This document shows positions 37,225 through 45,862 of a stretch of 64,000 nt of DNA, one piece after another (the stretch's first letter is position 1; each line of letters opens with the position of its first letter). A program made the position numbers and the translations under genes. The notes under the pieces are model-generated. The model worked only from the letters and a program-made list of their open reading frames with translations. It made no database searches and was not told the origin of the DNA. The DNA comes from JABSSA01 sp039975755 (GTDB lineage Bacteria > Pseudomonadota > Alphaproteobacteria > Rhodobacterales > Rhodobacteraceae): NCBI GenBank assembly GCA_039975755.1, contig JBDWGM010000040.1:1-64000 (forward strand), written 5' to 3'.

Positions 37225-38688
37225 ATGGCGCTACCTGTTGAGACATTCTTTCTTCAGCCTGAACATCAAGGGACGTTACAGTCGCAGGTTCAGCAAATGA
37301 TTGCGCGTGGCATTCTGACCGGGCGATTCCAGCCCGGTGAGAAACTGCCGTCGACAAGACGACTGGCGCAACATCTTAGCATCAGCCGGATTACGGTCAC
37401 CTTGGCCTACACAGAGCTTTTGGCGAATGATTACCTGACATCAAAAGGTCGATCCGGGTATTATGTATCTGAAAGTGCGCCGATACCGCCAAGCTTTGAA
37501 GTCCAACCACAAAGCGAAGACGCAGTGGATTGGAACAGGGCAATTGGGCAGAAATTCACGGGCGGCCAAACGCTGGCCAAACCGCATGACTGGGCCCGTT
37601 TCAAATTCCCATTTATTTATGGCCAAACGGACCCGAGCTTGTTTGATCATGCCAATTGGCGCTTGTGCGCGCTGCAGGCCCTTGGGCAACGCGACTTTGG
37701 CCCGCTGACGACAGATTATTACGACCGTGACGATCCACAGCTGATTGAATTTATTCAACGCCATACCCTGCCACGCCGCGGCATCGTGGCGGATTCCGAA
37801 CAGATTTTGATCACCATGGGCGCACAAAACGCGCTTTGGTTAACAGCGCAGGTTTTGCTGAATCAACGCCGCACGGCCGCCCTTGAAGACCCGTGTTACC
37901 CGGCATTGCGCGACGTTTTGGATCAGTCCAGATGTCACGTACGCCCAATACGCGTTGACCAAGAAGGCCTGCCGCCGGACGAAATACCACCTGAAACAGA
38001 CGTAATATTCACAACGCCCAGTCATCAGTGCCCAACCACGGCTACGATGCCCGTTGAACGACGGCGTGCCCTGCTGGATCGAGCTCGCGAAATCGAAGCG
38101 CTTGTTGTCGAGGATGATTACGAATTCGAAATGTCGTTCCTCAAACCGCCCTCCCCTGCGCTGAAGTCATTGGATCAGGATGGCCGCGTCATTTATGTTG
38201 GCAGCTTTTCAAAATCGCTCTTTCCGGGTTTGCGTCTTGGATATCTGGTCGGGTCCGAACCGTTTGTGCGCGAAGCGCGTGCATTGCGCACCAGCGTTCT
38301 GCGCCACCCTCCGGGACATATTCAACGCACCGCCGCCTATTTCTTGTCGTTGGGCCATTATGACGCTCAGATTCGACGCATGGGACGCATCCTAAAAGAA
38401 AGACGCGCGACGATGGAACAGGCGTTGAGGCGCCACAACCTAAACATTGCCGGCCAAGCCGCCAATGGCGGATCATCCTTTTGGATGCGACTAGAACCCG
38501 GTCAAAACGCCAAAGTGCTAGCAGATCGCCTCGCCAAGAAATCTGTATTGATCGAACCCGGAACTCCATTTTTCAATGGCCCGAAACCGGTCAAACATTT
38601 CTTTCGTTTGGCATATTCGTCGATCGCTTCAGAACGTATCGAAGAAGGCGTCTCATTAATTTCAGAGTGTGTTCGCAAACTGGACTGA
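37225..38688 (+). CDS. tauR: MocR-type transcriptional regulator TauR (GntR-aminotransferase fusion)
   Basis: TauR activates taurine catabolism. The start MALPVETFFLQPEHQGTLQ at 37225 has AAGG at a good distance; GTG at 37216 is less likely. The 487-residue protein has an N-terminal GntR winged helix (GRFQPGEKLPSTRRLAQHLSISRITVTLAYTEL) and a class I aminotransferase-like domain with the PLP Lys in VGSFSKSLFPGLRLGY. Its opening matches Rhodobacter TauR, and xsc follows directly. Matching operators precede both genes. Confidence 0.88.
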   Translation: MALPVETFFLQPEHQGTLQSQVQQMIARGILTGRFQPGEKLPSTRRLAQHLSISRITVTLAYTELLANDYLTSKGRSGYYVSESAPIPPSFEVQPQSEDAVDWNRAIGQKFTGGQTLAKPHDWARFKFPFIYGQTDPSLFDHANWRLCALQALGQRDFGPLTTDYYDRDDPQLIEFIQRHTLPRRGIVADSEQILITMGAQNALWLTAQVLLNQRRTAALEDPCYPALRDVLDQSRCHVRPIRVDQEGLPPDEIPPETDVIFTTPSHQCPTTATMPVERRRALLDRAREIEALVVEDDYEFEMSFLKPPSPALKSLDQDGRVIYVGSFSKSLFPGLRLGYLVGSEPFVREARALRTSVLRHPPGHIQRTAAYFLSLGHYDAQIRRMGRILKERRATMEQALRRHNLNIAGQAANGGSSFWMRLEPGQNAKVLADRLAKKSVLIEPGTPFFNGPKPVKHFFRLAYSSIASERIEEGVSLISECVRKLD

Positions 38689-38733
38689 TCCCGCGTTCAA
38701 TCTGGCCCTAACGAGAACGCTATTTGGCTCGTA
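38680..38733 (+). promoter_or_regulatory. Three TauR-type direct repeats upstream of xsc
   Basis: CTGGACTGAT (38680-38689), CTGGCCCTAA (38702-38711) and TTGGCTCGTA (38724-38733) are spaced exactly 22 bases, about two helical turns. The first overlaps the tauR stop codon and is identical to one box upstream of tauR; the third is the weakest. They are placed as activator sites for xsc. Confidence 0.65.
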
Positions 38734-38788
38734 GAAGTAGACAAAACGAACATGCCCTGATTCCCAAGGGCCCAATGGAGTGTCCCCC

Positions 38789-40561
38789 ATGAAAATGACA
38801 ACCGAAGAAGCATTCGTAAAAACGCTGCAAAAACATGGTATTCGCCACGCCTTCGGTATCATTGGGTCCGCCATGATGCCGATCTCGGATTTGTTTCCTA
38901 AGGCTGGCATTATGTTTTGGGATTGCGCGCACGAAGGCAGCGCCGGGATGATGGCGGACGGTTACACCCGCGTCACTGGTGAAATGTCGATGATGATCGC
39001 GCAAAATGGTCCCGGCATCACAAACTTTGTGACCGCTGTAAAAACGGCGTACTGGAACCACACACCTCTTTTGTTGGTCACACCACAAGCCGCCAATAAA
39101 ACCATTGGGCAGGGCGGTTTCCAAGAAGTCGAACAAATGAAGCTGTTCGAAGACATGGTCGCCTACCAAGAAGAAGTCCGTGATCCATCACGTGTCGCCG
39201 AAGTTCTGACGCGGGTTATCAGCCAAGCAAAGCGCCTATCAGGCCCGGCACAATTGAACATCCCCCGTGATTACTGGACACAAGTCGTCGATATCGACAT
39301 TCCTGATCCCATCGAATTCGAAGTATCCCCCGGCGGTGAAAATTCAATCACCGAAGCTGCCAAGATTTTGTCAGGTGCTAAGAATCCAGTCATTCTGAAT
39401 GGCGCTGGCGTAGTCTTGTCCGACGGCGGCATCAAAGCGTCCATGGATCTGGCAGAACGTCTGACGGCACCTGTTTGCGTTGGCTATCAGCACAACGACG
39501 CATTTCCCGGATCACATCCCTTGTTTGCCGGCCCCTTGGGCTACAACGGGTCCAAGGCCGGCATGGAGCTGATCAAGAACGCAGATGTCGTATTGTGCCT
39601 TGGCACACGGTTGAACCCGTTTTCGACCCTACCGGGCTATGGTATGGAATATTGGCCAGCGGATGCAAAAATCATTCAGGTCGACATCAACCCAGATCGT
39701 ATTGGCCTGACCAAGAAAGTGTCCGTCGGCATCGTTGGTGACGCCGCCAAAGTGGCACGCGGAATTCTGAATCAGCTTGCAGACACAGCCGGTGACTCTG
39801 GTCGCGAAGAACGCAAGAACGAAATTGCGACCAAGAAATCAACATGGGCACAGCAGCTCAGCTCGATGGATCACGAAGACGACGATCCGGGCACCACATG
39901 GAATGAACGTGCACGTGCGGCCAAACCAGATTGGATGAGCCCCCGCATGGCGTGGCGCGCGATTCAGTCCGCTTTGCCAAAAGAAGCGATCATTTCGTCC
40001 GACATTGGCAACAATTGCGCCATCGGCAATGCTTATCCGTCATTCGAAGAAGGTCGCAAATATCTTGCTCCAGGTCTTTTCGGTCCCTGCGGATACGGAT
40101 TGCCCTCGATTGTTGGGGCCAAGATCGGCCAACCCAAAGTACCCGTTGTTGGGTTTGCGGGTGATGGCGCGTTTGGGATCGCCGTGAACGAATTGACTGC
40201 GATTGGCCGTGGCAATTGGCCAGCGATCACACAGATCGTTTTCCGGAACTATCAATGGGGCGCAGAAAAGCGGAATTCGACATTGTGGTTCGACGATAAC
40301 TTTGTCGGTACGGAATTGGATACCCAAGTTTCTTATGCCGGGATCGCCCAAGCTTGCGGGTTAGAAGGTGTCGTTGCGCGCACGATGGAAGAACTGACCG
40401 CAGCGCTGAACAAAGCCATCGAAGACCAGATGAAGCACGGCAAAACCACATTGATCGAAGCCATGATCAACCAAGAGCTTGGCGAACCATTCCGCCGCGA
40501 CGCGATGAAAAAGCCAGTTTCTGTTGCCGGCGTATCGGACGCAGACATGGCCGCAGAGTAA
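38789..40561 (+). CDS. xsc: Sulfoacetaldehyde acetyltransferase Xsc
   Basis: Xsc is a thiamine-diphosphate enzyme that turns sulfoacetaldehyde and phosphate into acetyl phosphate and sulfite. The ATG at 38789 has GGAG 8 bases ahead and gives the standard opening MKMTTEEAFVKTLQKHGI; the GTG at 38780 is unlikely. The 590 residues carry the cofactor Glu region CAHEGSAGMMADGYTR, the central domain, and the C-terminal ThDP motif GDGAFGIAVNELTAIG ending in FRNYQWGAEKRN. Length and order agree with known Xsc. The expected downstream partners are present but rearranged (ackA remnant, pta on the opposite strand). Confidence 0.95.
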   Translation: MKMTTEEAFVKTLQKHGIRHAFGIIGSAMMPISDLFPKAGIMFWDCAHEGSAGMMADGYTRVTGEMSMMIAQNGPGITNFVTAVKTAYWNHTPLLLVTPQAANKTIGQGGFQEVEQMKLFEDMVAYQEEVRDPSRVAEVLTRVISQAKRLSGPAQLNIPRDYWTQVVDIDIPDPIEFEVSPGGENSITEAAKILSGAKNPVILNGAGVVLSDGGIKASMDLAERLTAPVCVGYQHNDAFPGSHPLFAGPLGYNGSKAGMELIKNADVVLCLGTRLNPFSTLPGYGMEYWPADAKIIQVDINPDRIGLTKKVSVGIVGDAAKVARGILNQLADTAGDSGREERKNEIATKKSTWAQQLSSMDHEDDDPGTTWNERARAAKPDWMSPRMAWRAIQSALPKEAIISSDIGNNCAIGNAYPSFEEGRKYLAPGLFGPCGYGLPSIVGAKIGQPKVPVVGFAGDGAFGIAVNELTAIGRGNWPAITQIVFRNYQWGAEKRNSTLWFDDNFVGTELDTQVSYAGIAQACGLEGVVARTMEELTAALNKAIEDQMKHGKTTLIEAMINQELGEPFRRDAMKKPVSVAGVSDADMAAE

Positions 40562-40582
40562 TCCGTGCAGGGGAGCGACCAT

Positions 40583-40660
40583 ACCCGAGACATCCTTTTC
40601 CTCAATGTAGGTTTGTCCTCGACTAAATTTGCGCTTTATGCGTCCAGTTTTGTGTGGGCG
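40583..40660 (+). pseudogene. ackA: Truncated remnant of an acetate kinase gene (ackA)
   Basis: In the frame starting at 40589 the sequence reads DILFLNVGLSSTKFALYA, which is the N-terminus of acetate kinase (typically ILVLNAGSSSIKFALYD). A ribosome-site-like GGGGAG precedes it, but the start codon position reads ATA and is one base out of frame. Homology stops about 18 codons in, after which a stop codon and the GC-rich segment follow. So an ackA gene once followed xsc and was cut at about 40.64 kb. Confidence 0.7.
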
Positions 40661-40686
40661 GCATGAGTATTCTCGCCAGCCCTTGT

Positions 40687-40746
40687 CCCGGACGTGATCC
40701 AGGACCTCTTGCCGGGCTGGTGTGTCGGCCCCGAACCACGTCCGGG
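40687..40746. repeat. Inverted repeat downstream of pta at the left border of the GC-rich segment
   Basis: CCCGGACGTG (40687-40696) and CACGTCCGGG (40737-40746) form a perfect 10-bp inverted repeat with a 40-base GC-rich centre, of the kind common as extragenic palindromes in GC-rich alphaproteobacteria. It begins close to where ackA homology ends and lies just downstream of the pta stop, so it could also end the pta transcript. Confidence 0.6.
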
Positions 40747-40754
40747 GCACGAAT

Positions 40755-41606
40755 TTACAACGTGGCAACTGTCACCGCAGTGGCTGCAACGATGTCGTCC
40801 ACACTTGCCCCTCGGCTCAAATCGCAAACGGGCTTCGCAAAGCCCTGCAACATCGGCCCAATGGCCTGCGCGCCTGCCAGCTCCTGCGCAAGCTTATATG
40901 CAATGTTTCCAGCATTGAGGTCCGGGAATATCAGCACATTGGCATCACCTACCCCCAGGCCTTTCTTGGCGGCAATGAGTGCATTCAGCGCCGCATCCGC
41001 CTGGATCGGCCCCAAAAATCCAGTCGCTTCTGCGACCTCGCGCACCAGATCGACACTGGCCCCGGCCCCGCTTGCTCCGGTCGAAAATGACAGCAGCGCA
41101 ACGCGCGCATCGCCAAGCAAGGCCTGCCCTGTCGCTTCTGAAGCCCGCGCGATATCCGCCAATTCGCCTGCATTTGGCACAACGTTGACCGCGCAATCGG
41201 CCCAAATCATCTCGCGCCCATCCGGAAACAGCATCAGAAAATATGATGAGGCAGTGCCCACGCCCGCCGCAGGTCCTATCGCGATCGACGCTGCTTCCAG
41301 CACTTTCTTCGTCGCCGTTTCGGCCCCCGCCACCATCGCATCCGCTTCACCCGCTGCCACCATGGCCGCCGCCCGGAACATGGGCCGCGATAGCATGCGG
41401 CGCGCGATACCTTCTTTTAGCCCGCGCCCCTCGACCAACGCAGCAACCTGCGCCTCGGATATGTCGGCGCAAGGCATCGGCTTGGCCAGACCTTCGGCCT
41501 CAAGACGCCGGGCGGCTTCTGCAATGCGCGGCTCGTCCCATTCCGGGAACACCACCCGCGCCCCTTTTTGCCGCGCCAATTCGCGCGCCCGATCCAATAC
41601 CAGCAT
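40755..41606 (-). CDS. pta: Phosphate acetyltransferase (short form)
   Basis: Pta converts acetyl phosphate to acetyl-CoA. The ATG at 41606 has GGGAGG ahead and gives 283 residues (MLVLDRARELARQKGARVVFPEWDEPRIAEAARRL), lacking the DRTGG domain of long Pta. The conserved core is present: AMVAAGEADAMVAGAETATKKVL, VGTASSYFLML, ADCAVNVVPNAGELADIA, VALLSFSTGASG, DANVLIFPDLNAGNIAYKLAQELAGAQAIGPMLQGFAKPVCDLSRGASVDDIV. It is on the opposite strand to xsc, unlike the usual arrangement. GC content and third-position bias look higher than in neighbours, as for the divergent citrate synthase gene. Confidence 0.88.
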   Translation of the reverse strand: MLVLDRARELARQKGARVVFPEWDEPRIAEAARRLEAEGLAKPMPCADISEAQVAALVEGRGLKEGIARRMLSRPMFRAAAMVAAGEADAMVAGAETATKKVLEAASIAIGPAAGVGTASSYFLMLFPDGREMIWADCAVNVVPNAGELADIARASEATGQALLGDARVALLSFSTGASGAGASVDLVREVAEATGFLGPIQADAALNALIAAKKGLGVGDANVLIFPDLNAGNIAYKLAQELAGAQAIGPMLQGFAKPVCDLSRGASVDDIVAATAVTVATL

Positions 41607-41639
41607 ATGCGCCTCCCTTACGGCGCCAAGGAGACAGCG

Positions 41640-42773
41640 ATGACCGAAAACGTCAAGATCAACCGGGGCCTCAAAGGCGTCTATTTCGAACGCTCCGGCG
41701 TCAGCCATATCGATGGTGCCAAGGGCGAGCTGAGCTATCGCGGCTATTCCATCCACGACCTTGCCGCCCACGCCACCTTCGAAGAGGTCTGTTATCTTCT
41801 GATCCATGGCGAGCTGCCCAATGCCAGCGAACTCAGCGCATTCGATGCCAAACTGCGCGCCAGCCGCGCTGTGCCCGAGGCCGTTCTGGACGTCATCCGC
41901 GCCTGCAAGGATGGCCACCCGATGGATGTGCTGCGTACTGCTGTCTCGGCCATGGCCACCCTTGATCCCAAAAGTCAGGACGTGGGCGAAGACGCGTTCA
42001 TCGAAAACGGCCTAGCGCTCACGGCTCAGGTTCCCACCCTGATCGCCGCGCATGACGCCATCCGCAACGGGCGCGACCCCCTGACCCCTGACCCTGATCT
42101 GACTCATGCCGCAAACTGGCTGTGGATGCTCAAGGGCGAAAAACCCTCGGAAGACGCTGCGCGCCTTGCCGATGTCGATTTCATCCTGCATGCCGAACAC
42201 GGCGCCAACGCGTCGGCCTTTGCGGCCCGCGTAACGGTCGGGACCGAAGCAAACCTGCACGGCGCCATGGTCACCGCCCTTTCAACGCTCGCGGGTCCGG
42301 CCCATGGCGGGGCTGCCGAGGACGTCATGAAAATGGTCCACGACATCGGCACAGCCGACAAAGCCGCCGATTACGTGAAAGCCAAACGCAAGAACCGCGA
42401 AGCCGTTACCGGCTTTGGCCACCGCGTCTATCGCGCCGAGGACCCGCGTGCGCGCCACATGCGCGAAGGCGTCCGCCAGTTGGGCCAAGAGATGGGCGCA
42501 CCCGAATGGTACGAAATCCTGCAAGCCGTTGTCGAAGCTATGAAGCCATACAGCCGCCACGGCCTGAACGTGAATGTCGATTTCTATTCCGGCGTCATTT
42601 ACCAGCTGCACGGCATCCCGATGGATCTTTACGTCCCGATTTTCGCGATTGGCCGCATGCCCGGCTGGATCATCCAATGCGTCGAGCAACAGCGCCAGAA
42701 CATCCTAATCCGCCCGCTCACCCTCTATAACGGACCAGAGCCACGAGCTTGGGCACAAATTTCTGACCGCTAA
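41640..42773 (+). CDS. Citrate synthase family protein (citrate/2-methylcitrate synthase type)
   Basis: The start is the ATG at 41640 with AAGGAG 6 bases ahead. The 377-residue enzyme has the family catalytic residues: His in HAEHGANASAFAAR (about residue 184), His in GPAHGGAAEDVMKM (about 220) and Asp in FGHRVYRAEDPRARHM (about 270), plus FYSGVIYQLHGIP and RMPGWIIQCVEQQ. Length fits the methylcitrate synthase/citrate synthase II group; the two reactions cannot be told apart by eye. The last eight residues (AWAQISDR) depart from the usual end, which may mark a recombination point. Composition is GC-rich like pta. The start codons of the two divergent genes are only 33 bases apart. Confidence 0.88.
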   Translation: MTENVKINRGLKGVYFERSGVSHIDGAKGELSYRGYSIHDLAAHATFEEVCYLLIHGELPNASELSAFDAKLRASRAVPEAVLDVIRACKDGHPMDVLRTAVSAMATLDPKSQDVGEDAFIENGLALTAQVPTLIAAHDAIRNGRDPLTPDPDLTHAANWLWMLKGEKPSEDAARLADVDFILHAEHGANASAFAARVTVGTEANLHGAMVTALSTLAGPAHGGAAEDVMKMVHDIGTADKAADYVKAKRKNREAVTGFGHRVYRAEDPRARHMREGVRQLGQEMGAPEWYEILQAVVEAMKPYSRHGLNVNVDFYSGVIYQLHGIPMDLYVPIFAIGRMPGWIIQCVEQQRQNILIRPLTLYNGPEPRAWAQISDR

Positions 42774-43039
42774 CGCCTCGGTTTTCGTGATATCGTTCTG
42801 GAATTGACGTAAATTCGAGAATATTGGACTAGACAAATCAAATTGATATACAAATGATGCACTCTATGGCGAAGACCGCACGACACCACGCTCAGAGCGT
42901 TTTCGCCGATGTTTCATTTCGCGAAACGAAGCTCGAATTCATTGGTCGCAGCAACACCTGCGGCCACTCAATGCCCAAGGCCATATGCACCTTGTCAGGG
43001 TCCGGACCGAGCAGCAGCTCGTAATTTGTGGGAAATCAA

Positions 43040-45862
43040 ATGACGATCCAGCAACCCAAGATCAATACATCGCCCAAAGTCTCGGACGAGGTGCGCAAAA
43101 CAACTTGCTACATGTGTGCGTGTCGGTGCGGGATCAATGTTCACCTGAAAGAAGGTAAAGTCGCCTATATCGAAGGCAATCGCGATCACCCGATCAACAA
43201 AGGCGTTCTGTGTGCCAAAGGGTCTGCCGGCATTATGCAGGTCAACGCGCCTTCGCGACTGCGTGCCCCTTTGAAACGCGTCGGCCCACGGGGTTCAGGT
43301 GAATTTGAAGAAATCAGTTGGGATGAAGCCCTGCAAATTGCGACCGATTGGTTGACGCCCATCAGAAGAGACGACCCATCCAAGCTGGCCTTTTTCACGG
43401 GGCGGGATCAATCGCAATCCTTCACCAGTTTTTGGGCGCAGAACTTTGGAACACCCAATTACGCGGCGCATGGCGGGTTTTGTTCCGTCAACATGGCGGC
43501 TGCAGGCATTTATACGATGGGCGGCGCTTTTTGGGAATTTGGTCAGCCTGATTGGGACCATACAAAGCTGTTTATGCTGTTCGGCGTGGCCGAAGATCAC
43601 GACAGCAACCCTATCAAAATGGGCATCGGGAAAATCAAAGAACGAGGCGCCCGCGTCATTGGCGTGAACCCCATTCGTACTGGATATAATGCCGTCGCGG
43701 ATGACTGGGTTGGAATTACGCCCGGCACGGATGGTTTGTTCATCTTGTCTTTGGTGCATTGCCTGATGAAAGCCGGTAAAATCGATGTCGATTATCTGGC
43801 GCGCTATACCAATGCAGGCGTTCTAATCAATTCCAATCCAGATTCTGAGGAATATGGCCTGTTGATGCGGGATGATGACGGCAAAGAGCTGGTCATTGAT
43901 CGCCGCAGCGGGAAACCGACACCGTTTGACACGCCCGGTGTAAAACCAGATTTGTCCGCCAGCCATCGCCATGCAGGTGTCACTCATGTCACCGTGATGC
44001 AAGCCATGGCGGAACGCTATTTGTCATCGCAATACGCACCCGAAACTGTGGCTGGACGATGTGGTGTTCCAGCAGAACGCATTCGGGCAATTGCCGCAGA
44101 ACTGGCACGCGTTGCTTTCGAAGAAGCGTTTGAGATCGAACAGGAATGGACAGATTTTCGCGGCGAAAAACACAAGACCATGACCGCGCGTCCTGTTGCC
44201 ATGCATGCGATGCGTGGAATTTCTGCGCACGCCAATGGGTTTCAGACCTGTCGTGCGCTGCATGTTTTGCAAACCGTCTTGGGTACAGTCGAACGCCCCG
44301 GTGGATTCCGCTTTAAACCACCATATCCAAAACCAGCAACGGCACATCCGAAACCACATTGCGGAGTGCAACCGGATTGCCCGCTGGACGGACCGCATCT
44401 GGGTTTCGTTCAGGGACCAGAGGATCTGGCACTGGATGACGATGGCAAACCTGCGCGTATCGACAAGGCGTTTACGTGGGAAAACCCCATGTCCGCACAT
44501 GGCCTAATGCACATGGTCATTTCCAACGCGCATGCGGGCGATCCTTACAAGATCGATACCCTGTTCATGTACATGGCCAACATGTCTTGGAATTCATCGA
44601 TGAACACACGCGGCGTCATCGATATGCTGACAGACAAGGACGCGGACGGCGAATATGTCATTCCACGGATCATCTATTCTGACGCTTATTCGTCAGAAAC
44701 GGTGGCCTATGCGGACCTGATCCTACCGGACACAACATACCTTGAACGCCATGACTGTATTTCGCTTTTGGATCGCCCAATTTGCGAAGCAGATGCGGTG
44801 GCAGATGCCATCCGCTGGCCAGTGATCGAACCTGATCGCGATGTGCGCGGCTTTCAATCCGTTTTGTGTGAACTTGGGGCGCGCCTCGAACTGCCCGGCT
44901 TTATCAACAAAGACGGCAGCCAGAAATATGCTGACTACGCCGACTACATCGTGAACCACGAACGCAAACCCGGCGTTGGGCCTCTTGCCGGTTGGCGCAT
45001 GAGCGAAAACGGTCTGGTCAATGGGCGCGGCGACGCCAATGCCGGACAGTTGGACAAGTACATCAACAATGGCGGTTTCTTCGTCGAACATATCCCAGAC
45101 GCGGCGCGCTATATGAAGCCGTGGAATATGGAATACCAAGAATGGGCTGTTGAAATGGGGTTGTTTGACAGCCCACAGCCTTATTTGTTCTCGCTTTATG
45201 TGGAACCAATGCGGCGGTTCCAATTGGCGGCCGAAGGGGTCGGCAAACGCCAACCGCCAGATCATCTGCGGGACCGTATCCGAGAGACAATGGACCCATT
45301 GCCCTATTGGTATGATCCGTCCAGCGATAACAAAGGCGACGAATATCCGATCACTGCGTTAACGCAGCGACCCATGGCAATGTATCATTCATGGGGTTCG
45401 CAAAACGCATGGCTGCGCCAATTGCATGGGCACAACCCTCTTTACGTGCCGACGAAACTGATGCGCAAAAACGGTCTAAGCGATGGGGATTGGGCGCGGG
45501 TGACGTCTCCACATGGGTCTATCACGGTTCCTGTGTTGGAAATGGCCGCGTTGAACGAGAACACCGTCTGGACATGGAACGCGATTGGCAAACGCAAAGG
45601 CGCATGGGCCTTGGAAGAAAACGCGCCCGAAGCGACGCGCGGTTTCCTTTTGAACCACTTGATCCACGAATTGCTGCCGCCCAAAGGCGACGGGCTGCGA
45701 TGGTCCAATTCTGATCCGATCACCGGTCAAGCGGCTTGGTTCGACCTCAAGGTCCGGATAGAAAAAACCGCCGCCCCGACCGAGGCACAACCCGCCTTTC
45801 CGTCGATCAAATCCCCCGTTGATACGGGACCTAAAACACTGGCATGGAAGGTAGGCAAATGA
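43040..45862 (+). CDS. soeA: Molybdopterin oxidoreductase, sulfite dehydrogenase SoeA-type
   Basis: The 940-residue protein, started at the ATG at 43040 with GGGA ahead, has the N-terminal [4Fe-4S] motif CYMCACRCGINVHL with a later LCAKG Cys, molybdopterin-binding blocks, and FCSVNMAAAG whose Cys can ligate Mo. There is no twin-arginine signal, so it faces the cytoplasm, as SoeA does. The operon with a four-cluster ferredoxin subunit and an NrfD-like anchor, next to xsc, matches the SoeABC sulfite dehydrogenase locus described near xsc in Ruegeria. Formate dehydrogenase or another substrate is possible, but the context favours sulfite. It overlaps soeB by 4 bases. Confidence 0.82.
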   Translation: MTIQQPKINTSPKVSDEVRKTTCYMCACRCGINVHLKEGKVAYIEGNRDHPINKGVLCAKGSAGIMQVNAPSRLRAPLKRVGPRGSGEFEEISWDEALQIATDWLTPIRRDDPSKLAFFTGRDQSQSFTSFWAQNFGTPNYAAHGGFCSVNMAAAGIYTMGGAFWEFGQPDWDHTKLFMLFGVAEDHDSNPIKMGIGKIKERGARVIGVNPIRTGYNAVADDWVGITPGTDGLFILSLVHCLMKAGKIDVDYLARYTNAGVLINSNPDSEEYGLLMRDDDGKELVIDRRSGKPTPFDTPGVKPDLSASHRHAGVTHVTVMQAMAERYLSSQYAPETVAGRCGVPAERIRAIAAELARVAFEEAFEIEQEWTDFRGEKHKTMTARPVAMHAMRGISAHANGFQTCRALHVLQTVLGTVERPGGFRFKPPYPKPATAHPKPHCGVQPDCPLDGPHLGFVQGPEDLALDDDGKPARIDKAFTWENPMSAHGLMHMVISNAHAGDPYKIDTLFMYMANMSWNSSMNTRGVIDMLTDKDADGEYVIPRIIYSDAYSSETVAYADLILPDTTYLERHDCISLLDRPICEADAVADAIRWPVIEPDRDVRGFQSVLCELGARLELPGFINKDGSQKYADYADYIVNHERKPGVGPLAGWRMSENGLVNGRGDANAGQLDKYINNGGFFVEHIPDAARYMKPWNMEYQEWAVEMGLFDSPQPYLFSLYVEPMRRFQLAAEGVGKRQPPDHLRDRIRETMDPLPYWYDPSSDNKGDEYPITALTQRPMAMYHSWGSQNAWLRQLHGHNPLYVPTKLMRKNGLSDGDWARVTSPHGSITVPVLEMAALNENTVWTWNAIGKRKGAWALEENAPEATRGFLLNHLIHELLPPKGDGLRWSNSDPITGQAAWFDLKVRIEKTAAPTEAQPAFPSIKSPVDTGPKTLAWKVGK

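Noticed and set aside
42798..42833. TauR operator pair upstream of soeA
   Set aside because: CTGGAATTGA and TTGGACTAGA are 26 rather than 22 bases apart and the first is a poor match; only mentioned as a hint.
42854..43024. 56-codon plus-strand frame between citrate synthase and soeA
   Set aside because: No ribosome site, Ser-rich low-information end, and the opposite strand shows stronger codon bias.
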